A stretch of 64,000 bases of DNA from Trichoplax adhaerens. Its lineage: Eukaryota; Placozoa; Uniplacotomia; Trichoplacea; Trichoplacidae. Position numbers and translations under genes: made by a program. Positions 1 to 12,054 of this stretch are shown here, in pieces. Location of the stretch: positions 365,857 to 429,856 of the forward strand of contig NW_002060971.1 in assembly GCF_000150275.1 (NCBI RefSeq). Reading direction: 5' to 3'. The notes under the pieces are model-generated. The model did not search any database, was not told where the DNA came from, and saw only the letters and a program-made list of their open reading frames with translations. Each line of letters opens with the position of its first letter. Within the stretch, counting starts at the first letter, position 1.

Positions 1-102
1 GCTTTAGTCAATATGCCAACATAAATTGTTAAAGGTCGAGGAATCACTTTTCTTTAATACATTTTTATCTTAATGTGTTCAAAATTACTCAAAATGATAT
101 AG

Positions 103-1630
103 TGGCGGAGAAACATCGGATACCTATACTTGCTGACGAAATCTATGAATACATTGTAAGAAAATATATACTTCATGCAAGGTTTAAGTTATACTCGCAC
201 ATGAAGACAGTAAATAACTTTACGAGTGTATAGCTCATTAATAATGGCAATTGTCCTCACAGCTAATGTAGAGCGTATAGTAATTAGTAACAGATTACAG
301 GGTACAGCAATCGATAGGACAATTCTAAACCAATTTATCGCTTCGTCAGTCATTTCCAGAAAATCAGTTTTATCCTCTTGGTGCAGTTTCCAAAAGCGTT
401 CCTATTCTAACATGCACAGGTTTAGCGAAAAGGTATCTACTCACATATCATGCTTGTGAATACTGGAAAGTTTATTATAACCTGATCATAAGAGAATTTT
501 TTGGACGACAATAAAATAAAATTTTGCATTATTATTGATAAGAAACTGTATCTTATGCTCGTAGTCCTCACATATATTATATGCAGTACACAAGAAAATA
601 ATATAAAATTTTTAAATTAGATTTAACGTGCCAGGATGGAGATGTGGTTGGCTAGTTGTTCATGACAGGAATGGCATCCTTGCTAAAGAAGTATGCAGCT
701 ATTACTGATTTATGCTTGTTCATTACACGCTTAAAAATTTGTACTGAAAGGACATAAAGATTGATTCATGTTGCTTCTAATAGGTCATTCCTGGTATTGA
801 GTCACTACTAGAAGATTTTTATTCTTGTTGTTCAATAATTCAAATTCTTTTACCGTCGTTACTTGTCCGAGTAACTGGCGATTATTTTAAGAAAACAATA
901 TCTCTTGTTAAGGTTAAATTGCTATTGCCTTCGTACACTCGTTTGCATGTTTCAACATGAGTGGTATTTATTTAATCGATATCCTTTCTCCTATAGAAAA
1001 ATGCTAATCTATTATATGACGAATTAATTAAAATTGATGGTATAAAACCCATAATGCCTGGTGGATCCATGTATATGATGGTAATGTATCTGTCTTAGTG
1101 TACTGTACTGTCTATATAAAAATGTAATAGTGATCATAAAATGCAACTTGTCGATAAGCTGGTAACTGAAGATTGCTCACTTTACTCTGTATTTTGGCTT
1201 TATTTTATGTAAATGTATGCGTAGGTTGGTATTGATGTTGAAAAATTTAATGATATCGATGATGATGAAACCTGGTCATTGTTACTCATCAAAGAACAAG
1301 CTATGACAGTGATGCCTTGCTCAGTAAGTTGAAGATATTAGCAAGCTGGCCTTAAATCTATATTGTCTCGTTAAGAATAGAAAAGTTTTAACTGAACGAA
1401 TATTGCTACTTCAAGGAATATGACTCTATTTAATAGCTATTAAATGTAATCCAACATGACGTTGATTTCTAGATCTGTAATCATTTGTTTCTTAAGTATT
1501 TTTATTATTATCAATTTAGCCATTAGGTTGTCCAAACTTTGTTAGAATTTCACTGACGCCGCCTTATGAAACGATGCTGAATATATGTCAAAGATTGACG
1601 GAATTTTGCGTTAGCCATAAAAGAGCTTAA
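103..1630 (+). CDS. TAT: Tyrosine aminotransferase-like PLP enzyme, 3' part (7 exons, 5' end outside window)
   Basis: Seven exons join in phase: 103-155, 368-432, 621-690, 784-912, 997-1080, 1225-1323 and 1520-1630 (TAA). The first reads AEKHRIPILADEIYEYI, matching the fold-type I aminotransferase stretch whose Asp contacts the PLP pyridine nitrogen and whose Tyr contacts the PLP ring oxygen. The next two give GLAKR then VPGWRCGW; the Lys in GLAKR is the expected Schiff-base lysine. Exon 5 carries PGGSMYMM and the last carries NFVRIS, where the Arg should bind the substrate carboxylate. Family knowledge: the enzyme transfers the amino group of tyrosine to 2-oxoglutarate, the first step of tyrosine breakdown, in the cytosol. 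All introns are GT-AG and about 85-210 bp. The N-terminal half must lie left of base 1. It could be another subgroup I aminotransferase, but the order and spacing of the motifs fit TAT best. Confidence 0.88.
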
Positions 1631-1749
1631 TCTGCTGATTTGGCCAAAGATGATTGTGCTCCCATTTACAATTGAAATTACTTATCAAATGCTAGTTGTA
1701 TTAAATTGTGATAAGTAAACGGTGAAGTTTGTAAAGTTTCCCATTCGAT

Positions 1750-1755
1750 AATAAA
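1750..1755 (+). terminator. Candidate polyadenylation signal of the aminotransferase gene
   Basis: A canonical AATAAA lies 120 bases after the TAA stop at 1630. In such AT-rich DNA the hexamer also occurs by chance, so position is the main support. Confidence 0.4.
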
Positions 1756-3790
1756 ATAGGAGTAGTTTAAAGTCCCATTGTTAGCATTAATGACACTACC
1801 AACATGATGCAATTTCTAGATTATCTTAGTGATTACCATAACTTTACCATTCACTTTTTAAACGGGCTAAAGCAGATATTCATTCCGCATAAATTGTGCA
1901 TATCTTGGATCCTGCTATTTATAACCTATTTTATTTATTCTTAGTTCACTGCGAATATAAGAAGACATTCGTAGAAAGGGCATGTATGGGTATACATGCC
2001 ATTTATTACTTTAGCATAAATTAGTATGATGTTCGATTGTAATATATGCAACCTTTATGCAAGATATGGCGATTAGTTGCTGAAAATACTGTAACTGCAT
2101 TAGTAACTAATACCTTTGGACATGATAGATGATTGGAAAAAAGAAAATGAACCAATTCTGAAGTACTTGTAATCTTTACGAAGATCCTATAGTTCAATTT
2201 GTTTTTTTCGGTCTACTTCTACTAACGCTAAAATTTAACGTATGCATAAGATTAGTTAATAAATATCTTACTCCGTAAAAAATTTTATGTAACTTCTAAT
2301 CTAATTAATTATATAAGTATTATGCGTAATAAAGAACTAATCTGTAGCCTTATGCAATAGCGAGCAGTTGTAGCGCATCATGCCAGTTGATAGTAAATAT
2401 GCAAGGATTGTTTCTAGTATTAAATCAATTCTTTCCCTGTTTCTTTCTTAATATACGGTTATGAGCCCTTTCCGTTAGTAAGTAAAATTTGGATTGTTAT
2501 GCATACGATAAATGATTGTCCTCATCTTTGCGTATTGTACGGTTTATCGTACTTTCGAAATAAGGTCGTGTCTAATTAGAAATTTAACTTTTCTATGTTC
2601 AATTTATTTGTAAGTATTGCTATACCGTATGTTAACATGATAGATGTGCGTCAAAAAGTAGATCAGCGTAGCCGAAATTGGATTATAAATATACCATCTT
2701 TAATTAAACGCTGATCAGAATTTCATGTTTAGTTAGAATGATAAGAAAAGCAAAATGTATTATCGTTCGATTTTATATTAGATCAATAATTTTAGTTGTT
2801 CCTTAATAAGATATATTTAGGTTTAAGTACCGTGTTTGATCTTTTCGGTAGTTAATCTACTCTTATTTTGGGATATCTTGCTTACTGTTGTTTACAGTTA
2901 GTATCCAAAGGGCTGCATTCATCTATACTATAAGAGCGACTTTTGCATGCTAGCAAATTAATAGTCTAATATGCTATCATTATTAAACTGGCATTTCCAC
3001 TATTGCGTCGTATCCTCTTCTAATTAGCACGAATTTGATATATGCCATTTTGCCATATCGGAATTAACTCACACTATTTCATTGTGTCTATTTAGTATTG
3101 ATTAAATTGAACGGGATTATCTTTTAACCTGCCTTTGAAACTCAAGTAGTAAAGTAAATAGTCATCTTATCTTTTATATTAAACACCATCCTAATTGAAT
3201 ATTAATGATTTATTTGTCGTTACACTATATTCTTTATAAGATCAATAAATGAAGGTGAGATCAGCTGATCCTTATTAATCACAACTGTTTAGCTGCAGTA
3301 GTATAAAAAGTCCTCTATTTGTTATTATCTGATATGTTCTGAACCGTAGGCGTTCTATAACAAATCGTCCAGCCATTTATTATGTTTTTTTTACACTTAA
3401 AGAGACATAAGGTTTATTTTCGTCCAATTTTATTGGTATGCATAGCCAACTACTAGAAAAATAGATTTTTTTCTAGTAGTCCTTTCCAAATGATAGCATA
3501 AGGGATTACAACTTTCAAATTTTTAAAGACTCACACTATTCCGTCGTATGAGAATGAGCTGAAACATACTTAATTAGTAAAATGCTGAATATCAATACTA
3601 CTTTAACAATATTGCTCATTTAATAATCAGTTTGCATATTATCCAATTTTAGTTCATAAAAAGATCTGTACGATTTTAACTAAGGCTAGTTGTTACAGAG
3701 TGATGATGGGATTAATTGCTCGGTATATCTGTGATAACAACTTCCTCTTGTCAAGTTTACAATTAGAATTATAATTAGTTAAGAAGGCGA
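1756..3790. other. Intergenic AT-rich stretch with no recognised gene
   Basis: Both strands are dense in stop codons. I saw no exon bounded by plausible splice sites and no family motif. The stretch separates the aminotransferase from the tandem arrays that follow. Confidence 0.5.
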
Positions 3791-3796
3791 AATATT

Positions 3797-4040
3797 TTAC
3801 TTTAACATCTTGACTTTACTGGAAGTAACTTATTGGATTATTGGCCAACTTTAATATAATAAATCAATGAGCAAGTCATAGTGTCATACCTATATGGCTG
3901 GTTAAACATTTCCAATTTATTTTAACATCCTAACTTTGCTAAAAACGTTTTATTGGGTTATTAATCATCTTCAAGATAATAAATCAAGCAACGAATGACA
4001 GAGTGGTTTCTAAGAGATTACTTAAACCAAATATCCGCAC
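3797..4040. repeat. Two diverged tandem copies, period about 124 bp
   Basis: Copy 1 starts near 3797 (ttactttaacatcttgactt) and copy 2 near 3921 (ttattttaacatcctaactt). Each is followed by a TTATTGG(A/G)TTATT block and then by ataataaatcaa. The copies differ by many substitutions and small indels, so the duplication is old. No coding role is visible. Confidence 0.65.
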
Positions 4041-4119
4041 CTGCGAGTTTATCAATGGAAGAGTTTTATAGCTAATTTGATTTATATTTTACAAAGCTTG
4101 GCCTACTATCTACTGTCTC

Positions 4120-4480
4120 TTATTTATATTCATCTTTCGATATATACGTATAAATGGCCAAATGAGAAAAAAGAATCGAATATTAAGGTAAGATTCTAAC
4201 TTGCTATATCAAATTAGTTTTAACATTAGTAATTTTTTGTCATTTGTCATATCTCATTTACATCAATCTTTCCAAATATAGATGGATCAAAGAGAAAAGA
4301 GAATTCAATATCAAGGTTGGGTTCTAACTTGATATATCAAGCTAGTTTTAGTGTTATTAGGTTTTCTGCCATTTACCATCACTTATTTGCTTGAGTCTTT
4401 CCAATATACTGTATAAATGGACAAATGAGAATAGAGAATCGAATGTTAGGTAGAGTTCTAAATTGCAATGTCACATCTAG
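4120..4480. repeat. Three diverged tandem copies, period about 130 bp
   Basis: Copies begin near 4131, 4264 and 4393. Each contains the sequence of a CTTTCnAATAT-like block, an ATGGnCnAA(A)TGAGAA block, an AGAATnnAATnTnAnG block, then TTCTAA(C)TTG. Internal divergence is substantial. It adjoins the array at 3.8-4.0 kb, so this intergenic stretch seems to grow by local duplication. Confidence 0.7.
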
Positions 4481-5268
4481 ATCTCAAATTAAACTCTCTC
4501 CTGACAGCACTCAACTATCCCAACGCCTAACTGTAATATTCTTACACTGCTAATAAGAATGTCGCCTTCTTGGACATGATAATCGTGGCCTTACTCTTAG
4601 AACCTATTTTCCTACACCTTCTATTTGGATTTATAAATCTATTGTTATAAAAGCGGCAGAAAGTTTTAATTAAGAAAAAGAAGAGTGCTACCGTTGTCAC
4701 TGGCCACATACTGAGTGGCTTTACTTAAGGCTATTTACTTTGAAAACATTACTTATTGCTATTCAATCTAATGAAAATAGCTATAAACTATAGAACCATT
4801 ACTCGTTTGTCAGTATATTAATGATAGGAGAAAACTGTACGATTGTGATAGTGCATAAATTATTAAAAAATTAATTAAACTTATTCTCCGAAAGGAAATT
4901 GTAAGTTTGATTTATAAATTCTGATCATACTTGATCATTTATCATTGCTTCTGTCAATAAGTTATTGGATAGAGTAGATTAAATTCATGGCTGTTTCAAT
5001 TCTTAGTTCGTCTTTGTCAAAGGCTGGATTAAGAAAATTTGCTTAGGCGTTACTAACAGCCTCAGGGATTACTATTCTATGGCAGATCGATGAGTTTATT
5101 GAGATTCTGCAAGGATCAGGTATAGATTGCTGGCGCTACCTGAGTTCAACAATATTAAGAATAGGAATAAAGGTTCTATTCATTTCCAATTAGACAAGTC
5201 GCAAAATAGTTTCAAGAAGAATAATAATTTAAACTATTTACTATTAACTATGACTTATTTCTTGACAG

Positions 5269-5433
5269 TCACAGTGGAAGCATATTAAAGGAGAGTTGAA
5301 GCTGTTCTACTGGAAAAGTACTGAGGGTCCTGCGGCGAACAAGATTCATAAAGCATCGAAAGGAAATGTGAATGAGATTGAACCACTTTATGATTCTGTA
5401 TCGTGTATACAGTTTAAGCAATCTCAGCTTTAA
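5269..5433 (+). other. Possible orphan terminal exon (54 codons plus TAA)
   Basis: An acceptor-like tract (tttcttgacag) is followed by an open frame beginning SQWKHIKGELKLFYWKSTEG and ending QFKQSQL before TAA. The segment is richer in G and C than its flanks, which is why it stands out. I do not recognise the peptide, and I found no upstream exon in matching phase; a nearby open patch at 5060-5119 does not join in frame. It may be a relic of a decayed gene or a chance ORF. Confidence 0.2.
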
Positions 5434-5849
5434 ATGACCTAATTTAATCTAGCTTCTGTTACAAACTCAATATAAACAAATTTTAGAGGATAGAAAGTGT
5501 TACACAAACACAGAATGGCCGGCCAATCTATCCAATTAATCATATTGTACAATGCATGAAATGAGCCACGGCCATCTGTTAAAAAATGGCCAAGTTTTGG
5601 AGGTAAAACAATCCACTTGGCAATATTAATTAATCTCAAGAGTATCAAATCAATATTAGGTTTTAAAATAGTATCATACACTCTCAAGAAGATAATGAAC
5701 ATAATATTCTATGTCAAAGTTTACAATCAATCAATCTATCTATGACAAATGATTATACTTAGCGTTGTGTAAGAAGACTAGGCAAAAAATAAGTATTGAG
5801 CTGATACATATAATATCATCGTAAGTTCAAGTTATTTACCCTGTTCATT

Positions 5850-7160
5850 TAACATAGAAAGATTAATGACTCTAGCGTATAATATTAGTCAATCCTAGAA
5901 AGCATATTATTTGTGTGTTATTATTAGTCAATCGCAGAGAGTAGATTATTTGTGTACTATTAGTCGATCCCAGAAAGTCTATTATTTACAGGATATTAAT
6001 CAATCCTATTCCTCTAATCTAGTCGTCTGTGGCTTGGATTCCTCGGAAAGATCAATGCTTTCTCGTGAAATAGAAATAATATTGGTTGCATCTGTTTCAT
6101 TTATACTTACAAATGGAGATTGTTGACATAGAAAGATGAATGACTAGAGCTTATGATATTAGTCAACCCTATATCGCTCATCGATCTATCTGTGACTTGA
6201 ATTTCCTGCGGAAGACCTATACTTTCTTTTAAGAACGAAATAATGTTGGTTACATCTTTCTCAATTAGAGTTATAGAATAGAAATTGTTACCATAGAAAG
6301 ATGAATGATAGTATCGTATGATATTATTAAAATGCTAGATAGCATATTATAGGTATGTTAATTTGTCAATTGCAGAAAATATATTCTTGGAGTAATATTA
6401 GTCAATCCTATTTCTCTAAATCTATCTATCTCAGACTCAGATTCCCGCAGAAGATCTGTTCTTTCTATTGAGATAGAAATAACATTGGTTTTATCTTTCT
6501 CACTTATAGTTATAAAATGGAGATGGTTAAGATAGAAAGATTAATAATTACAACGTATGAAATTAGTCAATCCTAGAAAGTGTCTCTAATCTATCCATTT
6601 GTGACTAGGATCCTCAGAGAAGACTAGTACTTTATTTTGAGATAGAAATAGTATCGGTTGCATCTTTCTTAGTCAAATTTACAAAATGGCGATTGTTAAT
6701 ATGGAAAGACAGATGACTACCGTGTATGATATTAGTCAATTCTAGAAAGCATATCATAACAAGATACTCATCAATCTTATTCCTCGCATCGATCTGTGTG
6801 TAACTTGAATTCCTAGCGAAGACCGGTATATTCTTTTTGAAATAGATAGAAGTATATTACTATACCGTTACAAAATGGAGATTGAAAGTATAGAAAGATG
6901 GATGACTACAGTGTATGGTATTCGTGAATCCTAGAAAGTATGTTATACATCTGATATTAGTCCATCTTTATCTGTTAAAGTTACAAAATGGCGATTTTTA
7001 ACCTAAAATGTAGAAAGACTGCAACCTATGACATCAGTCAATCCTCGTAAGTAAGTAGACAATATTTGATAAATGTTTGAAGTCATGTTGACTTATTGAA
7101 GTATTAATCCTTCTGTCTGTGACTTGGATTTCCTCCACAAGACCACTCCTATCCTGTTAG
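5850..7160. repeat. Degenerate tandem array, about 7 units of 120-270 bp
   Basis: An anchor like ATAGAAAGATGAATGACT recurs near 5856, 6128, 6292, 6530, 6700, 6889 and 7010. After it come ATTAGTCAATCCTAGAAAG, then CTGTGACTTGGATTCCT with GAAGA, then GAAATAGAAATAATATTGGTT, then TTACAAAATGGAGATTGTT. A last partial unit (tctgtgacttggatttcct) is near 7120-7150. Spacing alternates between long and short because some units repeat the inner ATTAGTCAATC block. The array is too diverged to be recent, has no spacer structure, and encodes nothing recognisable. Confidence 0.8.
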
Positions 7161-9974
7161 CAACCATAATTTATTGGTCTATAGATTGAGAAAGACTTTT
7201 CAAAAGTAACAATAAAGATTATTCATACATTTTAAATCGCCATCAATGATGGCCAATGATTAGTTCATTGGTTTCGTTTATTATTGACACAAGTATTGTT
7301 GCTTGGAACAAAACAACTGCATTAGTAATGACGGTTATTAGCGTCTCTTTCAGCGTACTCTTTGCTTAATTATTCCAACATTTTTTCTATCCAATTAAAT
7401 AGGGACCTCCAGTTTAAGAAGACTTAATACGAGTTCATTAGCCATCGTAGACCATATAACGCGGTAAGGATAATTCTGTCTTGTATTAGTGGTCTTGCTT
7501 GATGATTTACTAACAGTCTTGCACCATCATTAGCAATTTTGAATTAGTTTGAAATTATACCCAATTGATTCACAACGATAAGCTTGACTTGAAGATAGAC
7601 TTCAAGGTAAGATAGACAAATGTCCTAGTGTAGGGGGTTAATTCTGAATTTTTTCTCCATTTCACTGTTCCATTTGTATCATAATAAAGTATCTTAACCT
7701 AGTCCATAGCTGTCATTAAAGTTAGGATAGTTTAGTAGAAATAGTAACGCTTCTAAACGTCAACAAATTTTTCTTCTCTCTTGGTCGATCATGATTTACC
7801 TCTTTCGCTAATAATGTGGACATTTTATTCTTGAGAAAGCAATATAAAATAACTTTACTTGATATATTGCAATTAACCTATTGCAAACTTTGAAATTTCA
7901 AGTCTATAGATATCCTAACCTACAAGGCCAGTCTGGTTCTTAAAGTTAGCAATCCTATCAAGCGTCATTATGGTTCGAGGTAAGTTATAATTATCATTAT
8001 CTCTAGTGATCTTGATCGATTATGGAAGATCATGAACAACTTGCATGACGACAAGAATAGTGGAGTGCTCGTCATCAACAAATATTCAACACTTCTTTTA
8101 AATCACTTATGGAATGATGTAGTATTCATCAATATTCTAGCGTAAGCATCTTTGATGCCTGTTTAACGCCATTTTCATTCACTATACTAGCAGTAGAGTA
8201 CTTTAGATAGCTTGAATAATAGCAAGAAGCGATTATTAATGGACTACCTATCCATAAATACGGCATATTGCGTTATTTTAACCGTTTTGGGCTTTCTGAC
8301 TAATTATCAACATCGTCTTTGAACCCATTCCATCTCTATTTCATTCTTCGATCATTCGATCAGAATTTGTATGCGGAATTGACAACTAAGGACGCCCATT
8401 TTAGAGCAAAATAATTCATTATTTGATGCAGTTCTAATACTGTCTAACTTGTTTTTAATGGCTACTTTAATCTTACTGATCTCTCTTTTAACTGATCGAC
8501 ATCATTAGAGCCGATCGTTGCCATAATAAACTATTCTAGTGTGAGGAAATGACATGAAAAGGAATATCGTATTTGTTTTCCTACCTGATGAGATCACATC
8601 CGATATTTTGAACGCTATCCTTTCTCTATCAAAGCTTCTATGTTTACCATTTAACTGCGCCACTTGGATCTAATAATCTAATTTTATCATCCATTGGCGG
8701 TAAAATAGTGCTTGTTGATGATGTAGTACTTTACCAATGAGGCTAGAGTGCTATAAAACTAGAATTAGGTAGATTTATTGGTTGGTAGATCCAATTGAAT
8801 TCATCTCCTTTAGTGACTACTCATATATTGGTTCGTTGTCGTGATAGATTAATATTTCCAGTCGTAGGTTTAGTTGATGGTGGATAGAATTGGATTTCTT
8901 CCTTTTTTTGCCGTTTTGACTAGTTTCTTGTAGTGGTGAAAGCTGTATTAGCATTTCTAGTGGAAGATTTACTTGTAGATGAATTGCATTGGATTTTCTT
9001 CAGTTTTCTTATGCACATGTTGTATCCTAGTGAACTATATAGAAAATGGACCAGCTTTAATTTCGCTAGACTAATCATTTCCTCTATTCTAGTTTATAAA
9101 TTCGATATCCTTGCAATTAGATTAAAATAATATTGACATATTAGGAATAGAAATTGTCACGCTACCGTTCTTAATATTGGTAGATCATCAAGCTCTGTCA
9201 TAGAGAATGACCGAATTTCATTTATTCATTTTTACATTAAAGTTTAAAAGTGTTAAGCTTCCATGAAATTCAAAGTAGCATCTTCGATTTTCTGACCCCT
9301 ACTTTCCAGACGATGTAGGATACTTTAATAGTGGCTATATTGTGGATAATGAGATCGATTATTCTCTTTCGTATAATTAACTTGTAGTTACATAGAGATT
9401 CATTGAAGTTGAAATAAACATGACATCGCAAATTAAAAATTGAATAAATCTTTTTGGGCTACTATAACGATGATGACAACATTGTAATTCGATTATACGC
9501 AGTTGAGCTTATACTTTTGTATCAAGCTAAAACTTGATTATTTCTGATATCGGTGATTCCATTTTTTGTCTATTTATCGTACTATCCTTCACATCGATGT
9601 TGAGATATAGCAAAAGAGAAAAACAAGGACTTAAACTAACGTAGAAATACCATACTTTATTTCTACATGAAGCTGAAGGGCTGGATTTTTCGCATATATG
9701 TAACGTGTCTATGCAAGAATAGTTAAGGCACACAGCTATAATTTCTATACATTTTGCCATCGAAAAATCTGAAGAATTAGTAAACATGCCGTAGTAGAGG
9801 ATTTGTCAAAATGATTTCACTCCCTTAATATCATACTCTGTTGAGTAATGATTCTATCACTTTCCTAAGCATCAATACGATGCAAGATTATTGCAAGACT
9901 GCATTGATTATTTATGTTATGCAATCCAAGTTATAAGGTCCAAGTTTAAACGTAATTTCATTCTTATTAAGTAG
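7161..9974. other. Region upstream of spectrin: mostly non-coding, with a candidate first exon
   Basis: No family is recognisable on either strand. Segments around 7680-7760 and 7900-8090 look like diverged copies of each other (AACCTA...AAAGTTAG followed by a CAACAAAT block), so the local duplication seen to the left continues here. The spectrin promoter and 5' leader probably lie inside this stretch, but I see no defined promoter element. Confidence 0.45.
7970..7979 (+). other. Candidate spectrin initiation exon (ATG GTT CGA G | gtaagt)
   Basis: ATG is followed after ten coding bases by an ideal donor, G|GTAAGT. The exon leaves one base over, exactly the phase needed by the first certain spectrin exon at 9975, which opens with two bases. 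The joined start would be MVRE followed by YQDPDEL. Beta-spectrins do have short, variable leaders before the first CH domain. Support is only phase and splice strength, and other ATGs between 7 and 10 kb cannot be excluded. Confidence 0.33.
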
Positions 9975-12054
9975 AATATCAAGATCCTGACGAACTGAAG
10001 CCATACTTTGGTTCCAGTCGGATCCAAGAGTTGCAGCAAGAGCGTATCAACATCCAAAAGAAGACTTTCACAAAATGGATGAACTCCTTTTTAGAACAGG
10101 TATTTCATTTACCTTAGCTAATAATATTGGATTCTGGATAAATTCGTTCCGATATTGGATGGTCATTAGAATGAAGAGAGTCAACTTCAATTTTGATTTA
10201 TTTTGGTTGGCATCGGTAGATGGTGCATTTATTCCTCTACACCTTGCCAGTAAATCTCGATTCTCTCCATAGCTGTAGTTCGTTCCGATGTTGACAGTTC
10301 TTCGAATGAAGATAGCAATCTTACACTTTACTAATAAATATCTATTCGCACAATGACTGTAGTCCGAAATGAATAACCATTAGAAAGCAGACGGTAATTT
10401 TACACTTTGCCAATAACTATCCATTCGGTCAATAGCTATAGTTCGATATGGATAGCCATTAGAAAAGTAGATGGCAATTATTTGTTTTGCCAATAAATAT
10501 CGACTCTCGTAATAAGTTTACTCCGTAAATGATTAACCGTTAGAAAGGAGATGACAATTTTATGCTTTGCTAATAAATATCGATTCGCTTAAGAATGGCA
10601 CCGATTTCATGGAGGAAGGCCATTTCCTCTTCGAGAAAGAAGGAGAAAGGGCAATTTTCAGTTAAAAAATTCCGTACTTCTGCGTAGGAATTATTGAAGG
10701 GTTAATAACTGTAGCAAACTCCAATAGAACTCCAAAAAAATGATGGCAATGTTACACTTTGCCAATTTATATCGGCTCTCTTCCGTTAGAATGAAGATGG
10801 CAATTTTGAACCTGATCAACTCCAATTCAATAACCGTCAAGATGAAGATTTAAACCATGTTTTAATTATTTATTGACAATATTAGACTCCTTTCAAGATT
10901 GGAGATCTGTTTGAAGATTTGGGCGATGGAAAAGCTCTTCACCGCCTTTTGGAGGATATTACCGGCAATTCCTTGGGTAGAATGAGTAAGTAGGACTAGA
11001 CATTAGGATAAACGAGCACGAATTGGATTTGACTACAATGTTGCTTTTTCATTCTTATCAATCCTACATTAGATTCTGGCCGTTTAAGAGTGCAAAAAAT
11101 GGAAAATGTCAGCAAAGTATTGAGCTATATTCGAACCATGGTAAGATTATAAAAATGAGTAATAGCCAAGTGTACTTTCGTAGTGCTATTTTCTCATTCA
11201 GAAAGCAAATGATCCACATGTGTAAGATTAATTTTTAAATACAGCCATATCGTTGAATCGATTAGGTTAAGTTGGAAAGTATTGGCGCTGAAGACATTGT
11301 GGATGGCAATCCACGCTTAGTTTTAGGATTGATTTGGACAATTATATTGCGTTTTCAAATCCAAGAAGTTCAATTAGATGATGAAAGCGCTGAACAACGT
11401 TCTGCTAAAGAAGCTTTGCTATTATGGTGCCAACGAAATACTACAGGGTAATTGATATTTTTTCGCCTAATATTAAGTCCTAGTATTTATTCTTCTTGTC
11501 GATCAATGTCTAAACCCATTTGTGATGGATATTGGCAATTTGTAGTTATCCCGGTGTCAACGTTAAGAATTTCACTTCTAGTTGGAGCAATGGTTTGGCT
11601 TTTAATGCCTTAATCCATCATTTCAGGTACGACCAAAACTAATTTCAGGATAGGAGATTTTAGACCTATCACTTAGTATCAACAAATAAATCTCGTCTCA
11701 ACATTGCTAACTCTACGTATTATGTATGCCATTAGGCCTGATTTAATCGATTTTCGATCATTACCGCCGGAAAAACATTTGGACAACTTAGAAAATGCTT
11801 TCCGTGTCGCTGAAAAAGATCTAGGCATTCATCCATTATTGGATCCAGAAGGTAGAAATGATGGCCTACAAAATCTGAAATTCCATTTTTCTGTACGTTC
11901 TCCTGTGTTATTAACCAAATCTATGATCTTATATTGGCTAGATGTGGATGTAGTTAGGCCTGATGAAAAATCCATTATGACCTATTTGATTGCTTACTAC
12001 CAATACTTTGCTAAAATGCGAACTGAGAAAACGGGTGGTAAAAGGATTGGCAAG
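9975..12054 (+). other. Actin-binding domain exons (CH1-CH2) of the spectrin
   Basis: Exon 1 reads [13 protein letters not shown], the standard start of a spectrin CH1. The following exons give [13 protein letters not shown], then [11 protein letters not shown], then [22 protein letters not shown]2 begins near [10 protein letters not shown] and continues with [32 protein letters not shown], and [18 protein letters not shown]. These are the conserved landmarks of the tandem CH actin-binding domain of beta-spectrin and alpha-actinin. The domain is split by six introns, one of which falls inside the LLDPED motif (donor at 11852, acceptor ending 11941). Confidence 0.93.

Noticed and set aside
5439-5702. 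87-codon minus-strand ORF with a protein-like composition
   Set aside because: No recognisable domain and no phase-matched exon on the minus strand nearby; lengths of this order recur by chance in the window.
5850-7160. CRISPR-like array
   Set aside because: Units are contiguous and diverged with no constant short repeat and unique spacers; eukaryotic tandem repeat.
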